Positions 14,466 through 27,715 of a DNA stretch of 64,000 bases are shown here, in pieces; within the stretch, counting starts at the first letter, position 1, and the number at the start of each line of letters is the position of its first letter. Source of the stretch: Nymphaea colorata (lineage: Eukaryota; Streptophyta; Magnoliopsida; Nymphaeales; Nymphaeaceae); NCBI RefSeq assembly GCF_008831285.2, contig NC_045149.1:8706417-8770416 (forward strand), given 5' to 3'. The translations under genes were made by a program, and so were the position numbers. A model generated the notes under the pieces. The model ran no database searches. It had not been told where the DNA came from and saw nothing but the letters and a program-made list of their open reading frames with translations.

Positions 14466-17400
14466 TTCTCTTCTTTGCATTTGAAACAGCGCCAAAATTA
14501 CTGTATTAACAAACTATCTTTGTGAAGTAGCTAATTTAATGTTAGACAGAAGATGATTTCTACTGTTGCATGGCAAGTTAAAAGTGTTCTTGCGTTTGCA
14601 CGTACTTGAGATTTGGATGGGTACTGTACAGTAGTGATCACAAACGAGTAATTGATGTTTCCAACCTCTCAGACAATGAATTGTTTGGTTGCTTCCTGAA
14701 TCTTCTTTTCTATATCATAAATTCCATGTAATAATCACTTCCAGTGCCAAATGGTTAAATGTTGCTTCTAATTGTGGACTTATCTGACAGGTCACTGGAA
14801 GAAGGGATAGAGCTAAACCGTTGACTTTTAAGTTGGAAGATAGTGGTTTTTGGGGATTTTCAGGATCTAATGATGGAAACCCTCGGATTAGTTCCAAATT
14901 TATTGCTCCATGCTACCTAATAAACAAGTGAGTTTGTGCTCTTGGTTGTTTCTATGACGTTATGCCAAATTCACGTCTCACTTCTAGGTATGTTAAAGGA
15001 GGGAAATGGTGTCTTCTGTTATGAGTTATGACTCATTATTACTGGGGTCCCAGCTCGTACCAATCCGGCTGCTTCAATTACGAAGATGAGTGGAAAACCT
15101 GTGTCTTGTAGATGTACTCAAAAAAACGTCGTTGCATGTTTTATTCTTGCTAAATCTTAGACAGTTGCTAATAAACCACTGGTTGAGCCTTTTGATATTA
15201 ACAAGCAGACCTTTTCCATAACAATAATTTTGGCTACCCGTGTATTGGTGACAGAACGATCTAAAGGGAGGTTGATTTATGTCACTATTGTTTAAAAATA
15301 TTTTTATGTTGTTCTTATCTAGTGTCAGTTGGTTATTTCTTTCCCATTAATTGTGTAAATCGCTATTTGCTTTATTGTAATACTTTTTTCAAATATCAAC
15401 TCTCCTAATTTTTAAAATAATTCTCACATCTTTTGGATTTTCTTAAAAATTTTACTTTCCAATTTAGAACAGTTCTGATTTGATGGAATACCACTGATAC
15501 TGTGAATTTTTTTGAAAAACCATTCTATTCAAAAACTGATTTTGACAATTTTTTAGGCAGAGAAAATTACTGTAGCTATATCATGTTTAGGAGTAAAGGT
15601 AAATCTAAATTCCACTTGAAGGATAAGGCTGCTGCCTTGTTGTTCTGGTATAGAAAATACTGAGCTGCACTATCGTTATTAGCTGCAGTTGCTGTCGTGT
15701 TTTATGCTTGCTGTTGTTTGTAATAAGTAACCATGCCAGTCTTCATTTCATTTTTTAGGATAGGGATAAATACAACATTTTCGTCTTTATGGTTTGAAGC
15801 TAGCCAATTAGTAGTTTAATATATTTTACAAGTTTCTTTATTGTGAGAAATTAACTCTTTAGATTGCTGGAAGTACTGAATGCTGACTGTTTTCTACTCT
15901 TGTCTTTTCAGGATAGAAATAGATACAAAGCTTCCTCTTTTAGGTCCTCAAACCTGGAAAATCTGGATTTGCTCATTCAACATTCCTATGGCTCCTGGCA
16001 AGACTCGATCTATTGTCTGCAGTGCCCGAAATTTCTTTCGATTTACAATGCCAGGACCAGCATGGTGGCAGGTTAGCTTTTCCCTCTGTTCTTTTTATAG
16101 ATATACTGCTTTCAAACTTTGCAGGGCAATAATTATCTTTGTTTCTTGTAACATCTCGTTTTGCTTTTCATCTTAATTTCACTTCATGCTGGGTTGAATT
16201 ACATGTACAGTTGTAGCACTATGCAATGCTATGTAAATGGGTTTCATCATAACCAAAATGCCATATAATGTCTATGAGTGGATGAATTGATAATTAAAAT
16301 TCTTTTGTGTGGACCAAAGAATTTTAGTGCGATAGCAAAATGATGTTTAAGAGTGCTTTCAATGGTTTGACCATTGTCACAAATATCGTTCTTAGGTTTT
16401 TAATGGTGAGATTTTTCTCAGTATTTCTTGGCAAAGTTGTTTCACTTGGTAAAATCTCAGGAAAAACTCGGAAAACTTTAAACAATTGAAAAATAGGTAA
16501 AATGAAATAAATCAGAAACTAATAAGAAAGCATAAATAAAACATGATAAAAGTGATAAAAAGAATGTCTTAATGATGATAAAAATGATGAAAAATGGTTT
16601 AGTTTAAGTCCAAATTTGAATACATGAGGATATTAACGTTAAAAAAAGAGAAAAATGAAAAAACTGGAAAATACTGTGAAAAACATGATAATAACTTTTT
16701 CCCTTTCTTTTCAAAATATCGTGTTTTTTTTCACCATTTTTTTGTTTTTCTTGTTAATATTGCAATATTTTCAAAAATATCGTGATCTGAACATCTCATT
16801 CATGAATGCAAGATATGCATACAAGAGGCACCACACCTAGCTAGGTTGGTCCACTGAAAATTAAGGATCATGTCGGACAGTGTCATGGTACCCATGGTTC
16901 CTAGGCTGAAGGATAACTGAAGCAAGACAAGGTAGACATACAGCTTCGGATCTGGCAAGTTTTGAACATGCCCAGGCATTCAGTGCTTCCCCTTGTCACG
17001 GGAGAAAGGAAATGAAAGAAAAAAAGATCTGTCCCTATGTTTGGGGTTAGAAGGCAAGCATACTAACTTGTAGCTATGTTCTTTTTAACTGTGTTGAAAG
17101 AATACTGCATGCTCATGCGTAGTCTTGGTTAGTAGTTCTTTGTAGTTTTAAGGGTTTGTTGTTTATTCAAGTATTTCTTGCAATGCATCAGAAAATGACA
17201 ACATAAGGCCGAATGGATCATTGATTTTGATGTCATGGAAGACAAACATATAACCTAAAATGTTATAATCAAAATGTGTTTTTCTTTGAATATGATAGAT
17301 ATTCGATGTGTTAAATTTGATTGATGCAACACTCGATTATGCAAGAAGAATATCTATTAATCATGGTTTGGTTGTGAATGTTACGCCTACCTTCATTCTA

Positions 17401-18316
17401 TCTGCATATGATTTGAACTTATTTTGCCCTTTGTCTTACTGTAATATGAAACTTCCTCTATGTATATCAAGAGATTTTATTAGTAAATCTTGAAAGGAAA
17501 ATTTATTAGAACATCAGCATTTATATTATTTTTATACGAGTTTGCTTGACACTTTCCTTTTGCTAGTTAGGTTCATTCATCAACATTTGGCATTCTGCTT
17601 TGATTTTATCTTTACGAAGTTGGTTCAGCGTTTATGTTGCTTTTAAACCTGATCTTGCCTGTTCTGTTTTGGTTTTATCCTTATGCAGTTGGTTCCAAGA
17701 TGGCATGAACACTGGACTTCAAACAAGATCTATGATGGTGACATGATTGTTCTTCAGGGCCAGGAGAAAATATTCCTATCCAAGTCGAAGGAGTCATCTG
17801 ACATCAATCAACAGTACACTAAGCTGACCTTTACTCCCACTCAAGCTGATCGGTTTGTTCTAGCTTTTCGTAATTGGTTGAGACGTCATGGAGATAGCCA
17901 ACCAGAGTGGTATGATTCAGTTGTCCAGCAGCCTCTTCCTTCAACAGTATTGTCCAAGCGTCAGGTGCACTCTCTCTCGCTCTAGGTTTTATCATATGCG
18001 TGTAGTTTTAGCAAAAACATTCATGGGCTTTCAGATGACTTAAATGGGTTTCCCCTTGCAGATGATGGACAGATATGAACAACACACACTTAAATGTTCA
18101 TCATGTAAGAGTGCATATACTGCTTTCCAGACTCTCCAGAAAGTGTTGATCGGTGCAGCTGTTGCTTTGACTGCAACAGCTAGCATCCCTGCCGAAATGC
18201 AGTTGAGATTTCTTCTAGCTGGCGCTGCAGTTGCAAGTGCTGCATTGGCGTACATCTTGAGCCAGTTGGAAAAGAATTTTGTGTTTGTCGACTATGTTCA
18301 TGCGGATATTGATTAG
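12943..18316 (+). CDS. PAO: Pheophorbide a oxygenase, chloroplastic
   Basis: Seven exons: 12943-13368, 13517-13752, 13864-13990, 14791-14927, 15912-16071, 17689-17964 and 18062-18316. All introns are GT-AG and phases match; the product is 538 residues, the family's usual length. PAO is a ferredoxin-dependent Rieske mono-oxygenase of the inner chloroplast envelope. It opens the ring of pheophorbide a to give red chlorophyll catabolite, the key step of chlorophyll breakdown in senescence. Visible: a Ser/Ala/Arg-rich transit peptide (about 1-55); Rieske ligands C134/H136 (CPHRLAP) and C154/H157 (CSYHGW) with 17 residues between; mononuclear iron site D253, H256, H261 (DPSHIDFAHH); C-terminal CxxC at C466/C469; and two hydrophobic segments at about 481-520. 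The block WRDHWYPVSLVEDLD and the gapless overall match favour true PAO over its relatives PTC52 and TIC55. No frameshift or stop is seen. Intron 5 (1617 bp) holds AT-rich repeats. Confidence 0.96.
13376..13441. repeat. (CT)33 microsatellite in PAO intron 1
   Basis: A perfect CT run starting seven bases after the exon 1/intron junction (donor GTAAGA at 13369). Intron 1 is 148 bp, so the run makes up nearly half of it. It produces long artefactual Ser-Leu and Arg-Glu frames. Confidence 0.97.
14434..14459. repeat. (CT)n microsatellite in PAO intron 3
   Basis: A run of 13 CT units in the 800-bp third intron. Confidence 0.95.
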
Positions 18317-18487
18317 GTCTAGGGCAGTCTGAATTGTGCTTATCAAGTTTCTTGGTCTTTGAAGTGCAAGAAAAATATCTTATTGTAATCTGTGTATATC
18401 CGTACATGTAAATATCCTCAAACGTCTTGCTCCAATGTCGCATAAAATTTTCTTTCTGAACTTTAAATTTTGCAAGGCAGAGCACCG

Positions 18488-18515
18488 CCCCCCCCCCCCC
18501 CCCGCCCCCCCCCCC
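18488..18515. repeat. Poly-C tract between PAO and RMD5
   Basis: Sixteen C, one G, then eleven C, about 170 bp after the PAO stop codon. It lies in or just past the 3' UTR. A possible AATAAA is at 18603-18608. The exact length of such a homopolymer may be unreliable in an assembly. Confidence 0.9.
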
Positions 18516-18979
18516 ACCCCTACCCGGCGGCTTCATCTCATATCCTCCACCACGGCAGAATTTTTTGGAAGATTTCTTTTTCGGTGCAGAAACAGGAGCT
18601 TCAATAAATTCGGTGTGAGTTCTTATAACGATTTGCCCTTGACATGCCTTCTATTCCTCCACCCCCTTTTTCTCTTGAAAAGGGACAAAAGGGAGAAAGG
18701 AAAAAAGAGACCAACTTCATAAAACTGAGGTGATTTTTGGCCGCCGAAAAACCTTTGTTGAAGAAATGCTTCCCTATGATTACTTATCGAGTACAAACCA
18801 AACCCTGGTTAACATTTTATTCATCTTCGGCCGGCAACCCCGTCTAGCATCCAGATCATTGTGAAGATGATAGTTACCGTTGAGATTTGACTACTGGCCG
18901 GGCTTTCTGACTACTGAGAAGGAAAGGAAATACTTACATTGCAAGGAAAAGTAATGTGCCGAATCAGAAAGGAAATACA

Positions 18980-18985
18980 TTTATT
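18980..18985 (-). terminator. Possible poly(A) signal of RMD5
   Basis: AATAAA on the minus strand, 27 bases beyond the RMD5 stop codon. Plant poly(A) signals are loose, so this is a plausible site only. Confidence 0.4.
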
Positions 18986-19011
18986 TTACTGACAGCTTTG
19001 GTATGTAATCA

Positions 19012-20169
19012 TCAGAAGAATAACTGCTTGCAGTTTGCAGCAGATGCTTCTAGCGGACAATATGCGCACTTGAACATCCGTGTGTTGTTCTTTGACAGCT
19101 TCGTTATTGATTGCTTGCACAGCACATGCCCACAAGGCAACATCATTGGTGGGTTTTCCTTAGTACCCTGGTCACGTGAAACTGGGCATACAAAGATGGA
19201 ATGGAACTGGAATTCGCTACCCAACTCCACTGGAACTGGCAGTTGCTTCATTGTTTGCCATTCCTGCTTTTTGGCAGCCATTACATTCGTAAGCTTAAGC
19301 AACGTAGGCAGTCCTTGTGTTCCTGCAGCGATCGTCATATATAGTGGGCTCTGGTAGGATTGACCTAATAACCTGCAATACTCTTGAATAAGTTCTGCTG
19401 CTAGTTCATCCCAGTGAGAAGGTGCAAGCAGCTCTGCATATGGAGATGAGTCCATCTTTCCCACCCATAGAAGGCATGCCATTAACTTCTGGACCTCACA
19501 CATCCGAACTGCAGCAAAAGGAGCAAGGTAGCTTCTAGCATATTCCAATGCCTCGTTTCTGTTCCCATTCTTCAGTATCTCCATAAATTGCAGCCTGTGG
19601 AGCTTTAGTTCAAGCATGCATTCTCTGGAAAGATGTTCATGATGGGCAGAAACCCATTTAAGAGCTGGCTCAAGGTTTTTTTTCTTCAACTCCTCAAGCA
19701 TGTGATACATCTCCAAGAAAGGGGCTCGAAGGTTGGATGAGTTGGGCACACCAGTCTCAGCCACAAAGCAGTCACCTAGATCAAACAGACCTTGCCTGTA
19801 AAAGTGTGTAGCAATAATCTCATTAACAATCTGCAAGTCAAACTCAATGTTTTTATATGATGTAGCTATGTCTGGAATGAAGGCCTTCTCAAGGAATTTT
19901 GTGTATTTGCTGAGCGCAACATTGAGTTCCTTTTGTGAACCGTTGAGTTGCCTGTGCAGGCCAATGTCAGTTAGCCTCTCGTTTAGTTCCACAAGGGCAG
20001 TTTTGATTACGCATGCATCTTCTTCCGTGGTCATACTAGACTGCAGATTCATCAATGCCTGCCCAATTTCATGAGCCACCTGATCAACTACTTCCTGGGT
20101 TTTAGATGTGAACAACTTCTGCTTCTTGACAACATGCTCAAATGCATCCTTAATGGCAGTGAGCTCCAT
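19012..20169 (-). CDS. RMD5: RMD5/GID2 homologue, CTLH-complex E3 ligase subunit
   Basis: A single uninterrupted coding exon of 385 residues. Rmd5/GID2 proteins are RING-type catalytic subunits of the GID/CTLH ubiquitin ligase in cytoplasm and nucleus, acting with a second RING subunit of the Maea/GID9 type. Visible in order: N-terminal helical region; LisH-like segment near 110-150 (NEIIATHFYRQGLFDLGD); CTLH region (HHEHLSRECMLELKLHRLQF, then ALEYARSYLAPF); CRA-type helices to about 320; and a C-terminal degenerate RING with CPVSRDQG, PCGHVLC and CAYCP. The motif PPMMLPCGHVLC is characteristic of the family. The start at MELTAIKDAF fits known plant starts. The frame stays open upstream to 20217, but TGCTGCAG there looks like a splice acceptor at 20205, which suggests a 5' UTR intron. 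It is convergent with PAO, about 700 bp apart. Confidence 0.92.
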   Translation of the reverse strand: MELTAIKDAFEHVVKKQKLFTSKTQEVVDQVAHEIGQALMNLQSSMTTEEDACVIKTALVELNERLTDIGLHRQLNGSQKELNVALSKYTKFLEKAFIPDIATSYKNIEFDLQIVNEIIATHFYRQGLFDLGDCFVAETGVPNSSNLRAPFLEMYHMLEELKKKNLEPALKWVSAHHEHLSRECMLELKLHRLQFMEILKNGNRNEALEYARSYLAPFAAVRMCEVQKLMACLLWVGKMDSSPYAELLAPSHWDELAAELIQEYCRLLGQSYQSPLYMTIAAGTQGLPTLLKLTNVMAAKKQEWQTMKQLPVPVELGSEFQFHSIFVCPVSRDQGTKENPPMMLPCGHVLCKQSITKLSKNNTRMFKCAYCPLEASAANCKQLFF

Positions 20170-21451
20170 AACAAATTGGACAAGTTCTTCCAGAAAACTA
20201 TCTTCTGCAGCATTCACAAATTAATATACTATTATTCCACAATAAATAAGGCACACATATCAAAGGAACGTATGGATGAAAAAGTTAAAGGATCGATATT
20301 TTCCACATAAATCTTCTTGGTTAGCAAACTAAACTGCAAGCTTCGGTTAAGAAGCAACTCATCAAATAACAGAGAAAAATATATTGTTGAGTGTTATGGT
20401 TCGCAAAATGAGCCTGCAAGTTCAATTCCAGCAGCATAAGCCATTATAGTCCTAAATGCAGAACAGTGAACATTGGCAGAGAGCACTAGAAAAAAAACTT
20501 CCATAAAAAAAATGAACTGCTAAGATCTGTTTATCTCTTTAACACTCGTCCAGTAGTGGAGAAATCTCTGCTGTCAATTATTAGTTTTAGCAAAGTCTTA
20601 AGTGTCTCCTTGGAGACATCCGATAAAATTGGCATGATAGAAAGCAAGCTAGAAACGAAATATTTCTGATCCTAAAAATACCCAGCATATGATTACCTCT
20701 TCCATACTCTCCCTCAAGTTGCAGAAAAATTGCAACTTGCAAGCAATCTATTTTAGTATCGATCTATTTCACCTCCTTTCTGGAATACAAGTATGCACTG
20801 TGAGAATTTGCAGAAGCAACAAGGAATCATTTATCACCATCTTTTCCAGTTACAGGTGAGAAACAGAAGCAATGTTCACAAATTTTTGGCAACCAGCAGT
20901 CTAAATTCCCAAATTCTGATAGCAATTCCTGCCAGATGTGGCAGAAGCAGATACGTACCCCAGTTGTCTGTTCATGTAGTTGGCACATGGAAACATGTTT
21001 CTCACATGAATCTGCCTTGAGCATCTCAGAGTGCCAATGGCAAACCACTTGCGCCCTGTGCAGAAAGGCTTCTGAACCCTTACCCCATCTAGTCATTGGC
21101 TGGCTAGTAACACTGGGGAATTGGTCTTTATTTCCCAGAAATTTATACTTAAAAGACTAAGGGGCCATCATGTGGAACTGCTGGAGCAAACAACAGCACA
21201 TAGTGGACATACAGATTCCATAAGGTATGTTGCATGGATTGATAATTGACATACGTGGCGACTTATTGGACAACCCTTTCGTATACTTTTCATTTTTTTC
21301 CACCATGTTGACAGAGCTCATGCCATCTATAGTCATCAAACACAGAATAACACATATGGAAGGCTACCGCATAACAAATTCCCTATTACCTATGTGCTTT
21401 ACCGTGTAAAAATGAATTTTGCCATTTGTGACACTTGAGCAGACTGCTAGG

Positions 21452-21921
21452 TAGGGCTGCACAATGAGTCGAGCCAACTCGAGCTTGATTCAAACTCACT
21501 TGTCTAAACTCAACTCGAACTCGACTCGTTTATAAATTAGTCAGGCTCGAGTTCAAATGTACACTTGAAATGTTAAATGATACGAGTTTGAGTTGTAACT
21601 CGTAAGAACTTAACTCATTTAAACTCGACTCGGCTCGACTACATAACAAATGTTGAATTATAATGAAAAAAATAGTTAAACGAATAGCAACTGAACAAGT
21701 TAATCGAGTTAAATGAGTTAACGAGCTAAATGAGTTAAAGAAACGAGACATGCTTAACATAAGCGAGTTAAATGAGTTGAGTTTGAGCTCGATGTTGTAT
21801 TGTTGGGTCGAGCTTGAGCTTGTTCACTCGAGCTTGACTCAAGTTCAAGCTCAAGTTTTCTCAGCCAAGTCGAGCTCGAGATGGCCCAACTGGAGCTCAA
21901 CTCAGCTCGTGTGCAGCCCTA
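21452..21921. mobile_element. hAT-type MITE with 8-bp target duplication CTGCTAGG
   Basis: A 470-bp element beginning TAGGGCTGCACA and ending GTGCAGCCCTA, that is, inverted ends. It is flanked on both sides by CTGCTAGG (21444-21451 and 21922-21929), an exact 8-bp duplication typical of hAT insertion. The arms are built from repeated GAGCTCGA, CTCGAGCT and AACTCGACTCG words in both orientations. No coding sequence. A related copy is at 46443-46856. Confidence 0.9.
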
Positions 21922-22869
21922 CTGCTAGGGGATTAAAGCAAAGCCTGCAGCTTTCATAGATTAGAAGACGTGAAAGTAGTTATATATTTTGTAGAAAGAA
22001 ATGATTCAAATATTATTCTCTATCAAATGGACTATGTGCAACAATTTGACCTAGTCAGATCAAGAACCACATAGAAAAACATTAATTACAAAACTGCCAA
22101 GAAATTTGTCATTATTCAAATACTCCAGCAGCTCCTATGAAGCTCTTATGTACCTGAGTTTCTCTCTTTTGTATACCTGAAAGAAAGAAATTTATGTTAT
22201 GCCTACTACATTTTGATAATTTTGCCAAAAACAAGTCAACTTACCATCATCATTAATGAGGTTATAGTTGGTAGCCTGGGGGTCAGAACAATGTGTTCAA
22301 TGTTCTAAACTTTCATAGTAGATTGATCTGCACTTATTTGCTGGTAAAGAAATTAAGAACATAATAACAATTATTAGTCTCAACTATATCTCCTGTAGCT
22401 AAAATATCATGAAAAGATAGTTTTTTAGTTAACTATTAGGGGAGTTCTTAGAAAAAGAGTTTAAAAATGTAAAAATGGTAAAATCAAGTAAGAAAAGATC
22501 AAATAAAATAAAAAAAATACGAAGATAAAAGCATACTTCAACAGACAAAATAATAGATAAAGTAAAAGTAAAGAAAAATATAAAGGAAAATATGATATTG
22601 ATGGCATGGTCTTGATAGAATCACAAAGATTTCTGAAAATATTTTTCTAGAAAATTACCCATGAAAACACTAAGAACTTATCGCTGGCATTATCTCAGCT
22701 CGATAAAGATTTGTAAATCCACTATTGATTGAATAATGATTATATTCATCAATGAGGTAAACAATAGAGCTACTATAAACATCTAATCTAGCCTTATAAT
22801 ATAATTAGCTTTCTTAGATTAATAGAATTTGTCATTGGATCACCTTTTTGATCTATATACTTTATCATG

Positions 22870-23125
22870 ACTGATTTTGAATTTTGATATCTATACTTTA
22901 GACTTTTAGTACTGAGTCATAACTTGTGTCTGATGCATCTGTCTCAATTATCCATATGAATTCCATTGTTTCATCAGAAAATTCTAACTTTGGTAGATTT
23001 TTACAAAGGGTTTGTATTTTTTGTATAATCTTTTTATCTTTATCATTCCAATTATATTCACTATTATATCATCTATATAGATAACACAGTTTCTTAGACA
23101 GCTAAATTGTTTATCCATAAAGGCT
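22870..23125 (-). pseudogene. Endogenous pararetrovirus relic (RT/RNase H)
   Basis: On the minus strand a reverse-transcriptase active-site block (CVIYIDDIIV, about 23075-23045) is followed at about 23015-22875 by an RNase H start with CKNLPKLEF and ETDASDTSYDSVLK. An acidic-residue motif TDASD after a W/K/I-rich lead-in is typical of caulimovirid polyproteins rather than plant gypsy elements. A stop codon and an internal deletion lie between the two blocks, and nothing recognisable follows, so the piece is short and inactive. It sits inside the proposed RMD5 leader intron. Confidence 0.6.
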
Positions 23126-23137
23126 TGATATAAACTC

Positions 23138-23300
23138 ACAAACCAAATTAAAGCAGACGATAAATCTTGTCCAACAAGACATTAATAACATAAAAACAGA
23201 AATAAAAATCCTCAATACCGAAATAAGCAAGACAAGAACAGAAGTCCATGAAACCAAAATAGATATACAAAACCTACAAGAGCAAACAAAAATATAGAGT
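23138..23300 (+). pseudogene. Coiled-coil coding relic, unassigned
   Basis: A plus-strand open frame of about 50 codons reads as a regular heptad coil rich in Ile, Leu, Asn, Lys and Gln (for example INLVQQDINNIKTEI, then TKIDIQNLQEQT). It starts next to the pararetrovirus relic in the opposite orientation. Caulimovirid and retroelement proteins do include such coils, but I cannot assign this one. It ends at a TAG. Confidence 0.3.
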
Positions 23301-24627
23301 TCCTCTTGCTTCATACATAATTCCGCATCAAACATGCTGAGGATTCCTTCTGGATTTATTAAAACTGAGACTCTTGCTTCATACATAATTACTCAAACAA
23401 ATGGCTATGCAAAATTATAAGTTCTAACGACTACTTTCAAAATAAATGCCAAAACTAAGTGCCCTGGATAATAAAATGTAGATATAGTGCTCAAAGCTCA
23501 GCTGAATGTCTCACAATAACGCTTGTACAACCAAATAACCAATAATTCTTTGTAACAGTCTATCTTTCAAAATTTGTGCTTGCCTTTATGCACACATAGA
23601 AGCAACAACATTGTCATTAGCTGGTTGCCTACAAAATCCTCAAGTATGAAATTCATGAGATACTTTTATTTGCTCATCCATAGCCTTAAATTCTTGCAGG
23701 TTGTTTCAGTTTAACGTAAGGTCTGTGCCTTAACAGTGAATAGTGTACCTACCTCCTGAACAGCTAACTGAAAGAAAGAGAATACTGGTTTAGCTATTTC
23801 TTTTCTGGCACAAGAATAAGTCAAAATAATGTACGATAGCAAGTGAAGTATATGTCTTTCCATTAAAGAACTTTTCATTTGCTTTTATGCAAAAAATAAC
23901 TCATTGATCTGCAACTGCAAATAGACGACATCTCCAATAGTTTTTCCACTTCCTTCTCAATTCTCATGGTGCATCACCTACCAAGTAAGCCCATGTAGCC
24001 GCTTAAAACTTGCACTGAGAGCGGTATTAGGCCAAACAAGATGAATTAGAGCTTAAAGAAAGAAAATCAACCAACTTTTTATACTAACTTCCTCTAGGCC
24101 GTTCCAAGTTCCAACAATTGCATTTCATTAACTCATCGTTTCGGTAATTTATTTTCCAAAACAGAAGATGACGTGCACCTGCATCTGAATGCGTGCATGT
24201 CGAGAAAAATGACTTTGTTAGCAAAATTTTCTCCATTCAGGGGCTAATGTTGGTAAGATGCTATTCATATACACGAAGAATGTCAGAGAGAAAACCGAAA
24301 GAGGAGAAGAAAAAGGGTGACGAAAACACCAACAGTGGTGATATTATCAATAACTTAAACTATAACAACAAGAAACCATAGTAAATGGGGAGCATAAGAA
24401 TGAAGAAACGGCAGCTTGGGAACCAAACAAAAAATAATAATAATAATAATTATACGAAGTGAAACAAAAAACGTAACGATCAAATCGGCACAACACAAAC
24501 ACGCAACAATCGACAAACAAGCACGGTTCCACGAAACAGACAATTCACGAAGAAGAAAAAGGTGAACAATATCAAATAGAGAAAAAGGGCAAGAGAGACA
24601 AAAAAAAACATCCTCAGTATTCCTTAC

Positions 24628-24930
24628 GATGCTGGTGATGAGAACTAGGAGTTTTGAAGATATTCGCTTGCGACGAAGACTGTAAACCGATCAGGGTCGT
24701 CGGAGAAATCTCACTGATGGCACTCGCGACCACCAGGGTAGAGAGCAGCGGGGACGTCAGAGAAGAAGGAAGAACCAGTGAGAGTGAGAGACCAGACAAC
24801 GGAAGGCGTTGACAAAAAAGGAGAGAGAGGAAGAGCCCGAGAGAGGGGGGAAGTGCGGCTCTCAGGCCGAGATTCCAGAGAGTCGGCAACGATTCGGAGA
24901 AGAGGGATCGGCAGCAGGCACCACCATGTT
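24628..24930 (-). promoter_or_regulatory. Probable 5' leader exon and promoter (RMD5)
   Basis: A GC- and purine-rich stretch (CT-rich on the transcribed minus strand) ends in a good minus-strand donor, CATC|GTAAGG at 24628/24627. Such pyrimidine-rich leaders are common at plant 5' ends. The next plausible acceptor in this orientation with a coding exon is RMD5. The transcription start is not determined. Confidence 0.4.
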
Positions 24931-26939
<2,009 letters not shown>

Positions 26940-27420
26940 ATGATGCTTTCATTTTTTTCTTTGATTCTCTCTTCCCGATTTTGTCTTCCTCTCCCCGTTT
27001 CTCTCCCATTGCAGGCAACACGGGAGGCACCCTGCCTCCCGGATTCCAGCGTTGATCCGCCCTCCCACTGCCGGCCAGCACCGGGCACAGGCTCACCAGG
27101 GACGGTCCGCATCCCTGCCGCTCGCCCGACCGACAGAAGGAGGCCGGCCAGCCGGCCAGCGGGATGAGGGAGGGCATCTTATGCCTCTCCTTTCTATTTT
27201 CCTTTTCCTGAAGAAGGAGGAGGTCCGCCATTCCTCCCCCTACCCGTCGCCGAGTCGCCGGCGTGCTCGCCTGGGCGGGCACTGCCGGGCGGCCCAGGCG
27301 AGCGCTCCGGCAACGGGCGGGGGAAGGCATCGGAGGTGCTCCGCCAATTTCTTCACACACAAAAAGAATATGAAATAGAGGAAAGGGCTGCCAAATAATG
27401 CTTCAGCTCATCAAGTACTT
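26940..27420. other. GC-rich island of unknown nature
   Basis: An abrupt GC-rich block (GGCCGGCC, CGGGCGG and CCTGCCTCCC words; local palindromes such as GGAGGCACCCTGCCTCC) in AT-rich surroundings. Several overlapping frames are open on both strands because of composition and none looks like a known protein. It may be part of a transposon, for example an LTR, or a promoter-like CpG island. No direct repeat partner was found in the window. Confidence 0.3.
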
Positions 27421-27499
27421 ATTAAATATCCAGCCCGTTGTCCACCTTTAATGAAATGTGGGGTACCCCAGCAAATCGAGAATGGCCTTCAAAATTGCT

Positions 27500-27715
27500 T
27501 CCGGCCAGCCGAGTTAGCCGGGCCCGACTTTGCCTGATAATATAATTATATTTTATTATATTTTTATAATAAATATTGTGTTTATGTATTAAATTTATAT
27601 ATTTTCACTATAATCAAGTCAAGCTAACTTGGGTTTGGGCCTTTATGGTCGAGCCTGGGCCTAGGCAGTAGGCACTTTGAAACAAGCCGGTACAGCCCAG
27701 CCCGATGCCGCGCTA
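27500..27715. mobile_element. Decayed MITE-like element with GGGCC-rich ends
   Basis: GC-rich arms (CCGGCCAGCCGAG and GCCGGGCCCGAC on the left, GGGCCTTTATGG and CAGCCCAGCCCG on the right) flank an A/T core of TTATAATA words. The layout matches 483-747 and 7985-8228. The ends are too worn to define a target duplication. Confidence 0.35.

Larger units (their letters stand above)
20205..24627 (-). other. Proposed 5' UTR intron of RMD5
   Basis: If the acceptor at 20205 and the donor at 24627 are used, this 4.4 kb is a leader intron. It contains a 470-bp hAT MITE, a pararetrovirus relic and otherwise unassigned AT-rich DNA. No host coding exon is recognised. A long leader intron agrees with the RMD5 ORF starting just inside an acceptor-like site, but the pairing is an inference. 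Confidence 0.35.

Noticed and set aside
12943..18316. PTC52 or TIC55 as the identity of the Rieske gene
   Set aside because: Overall length, the WRDHWYPVSLVEDLD block and gapless agreement with PAO throughout make PAO the better call.
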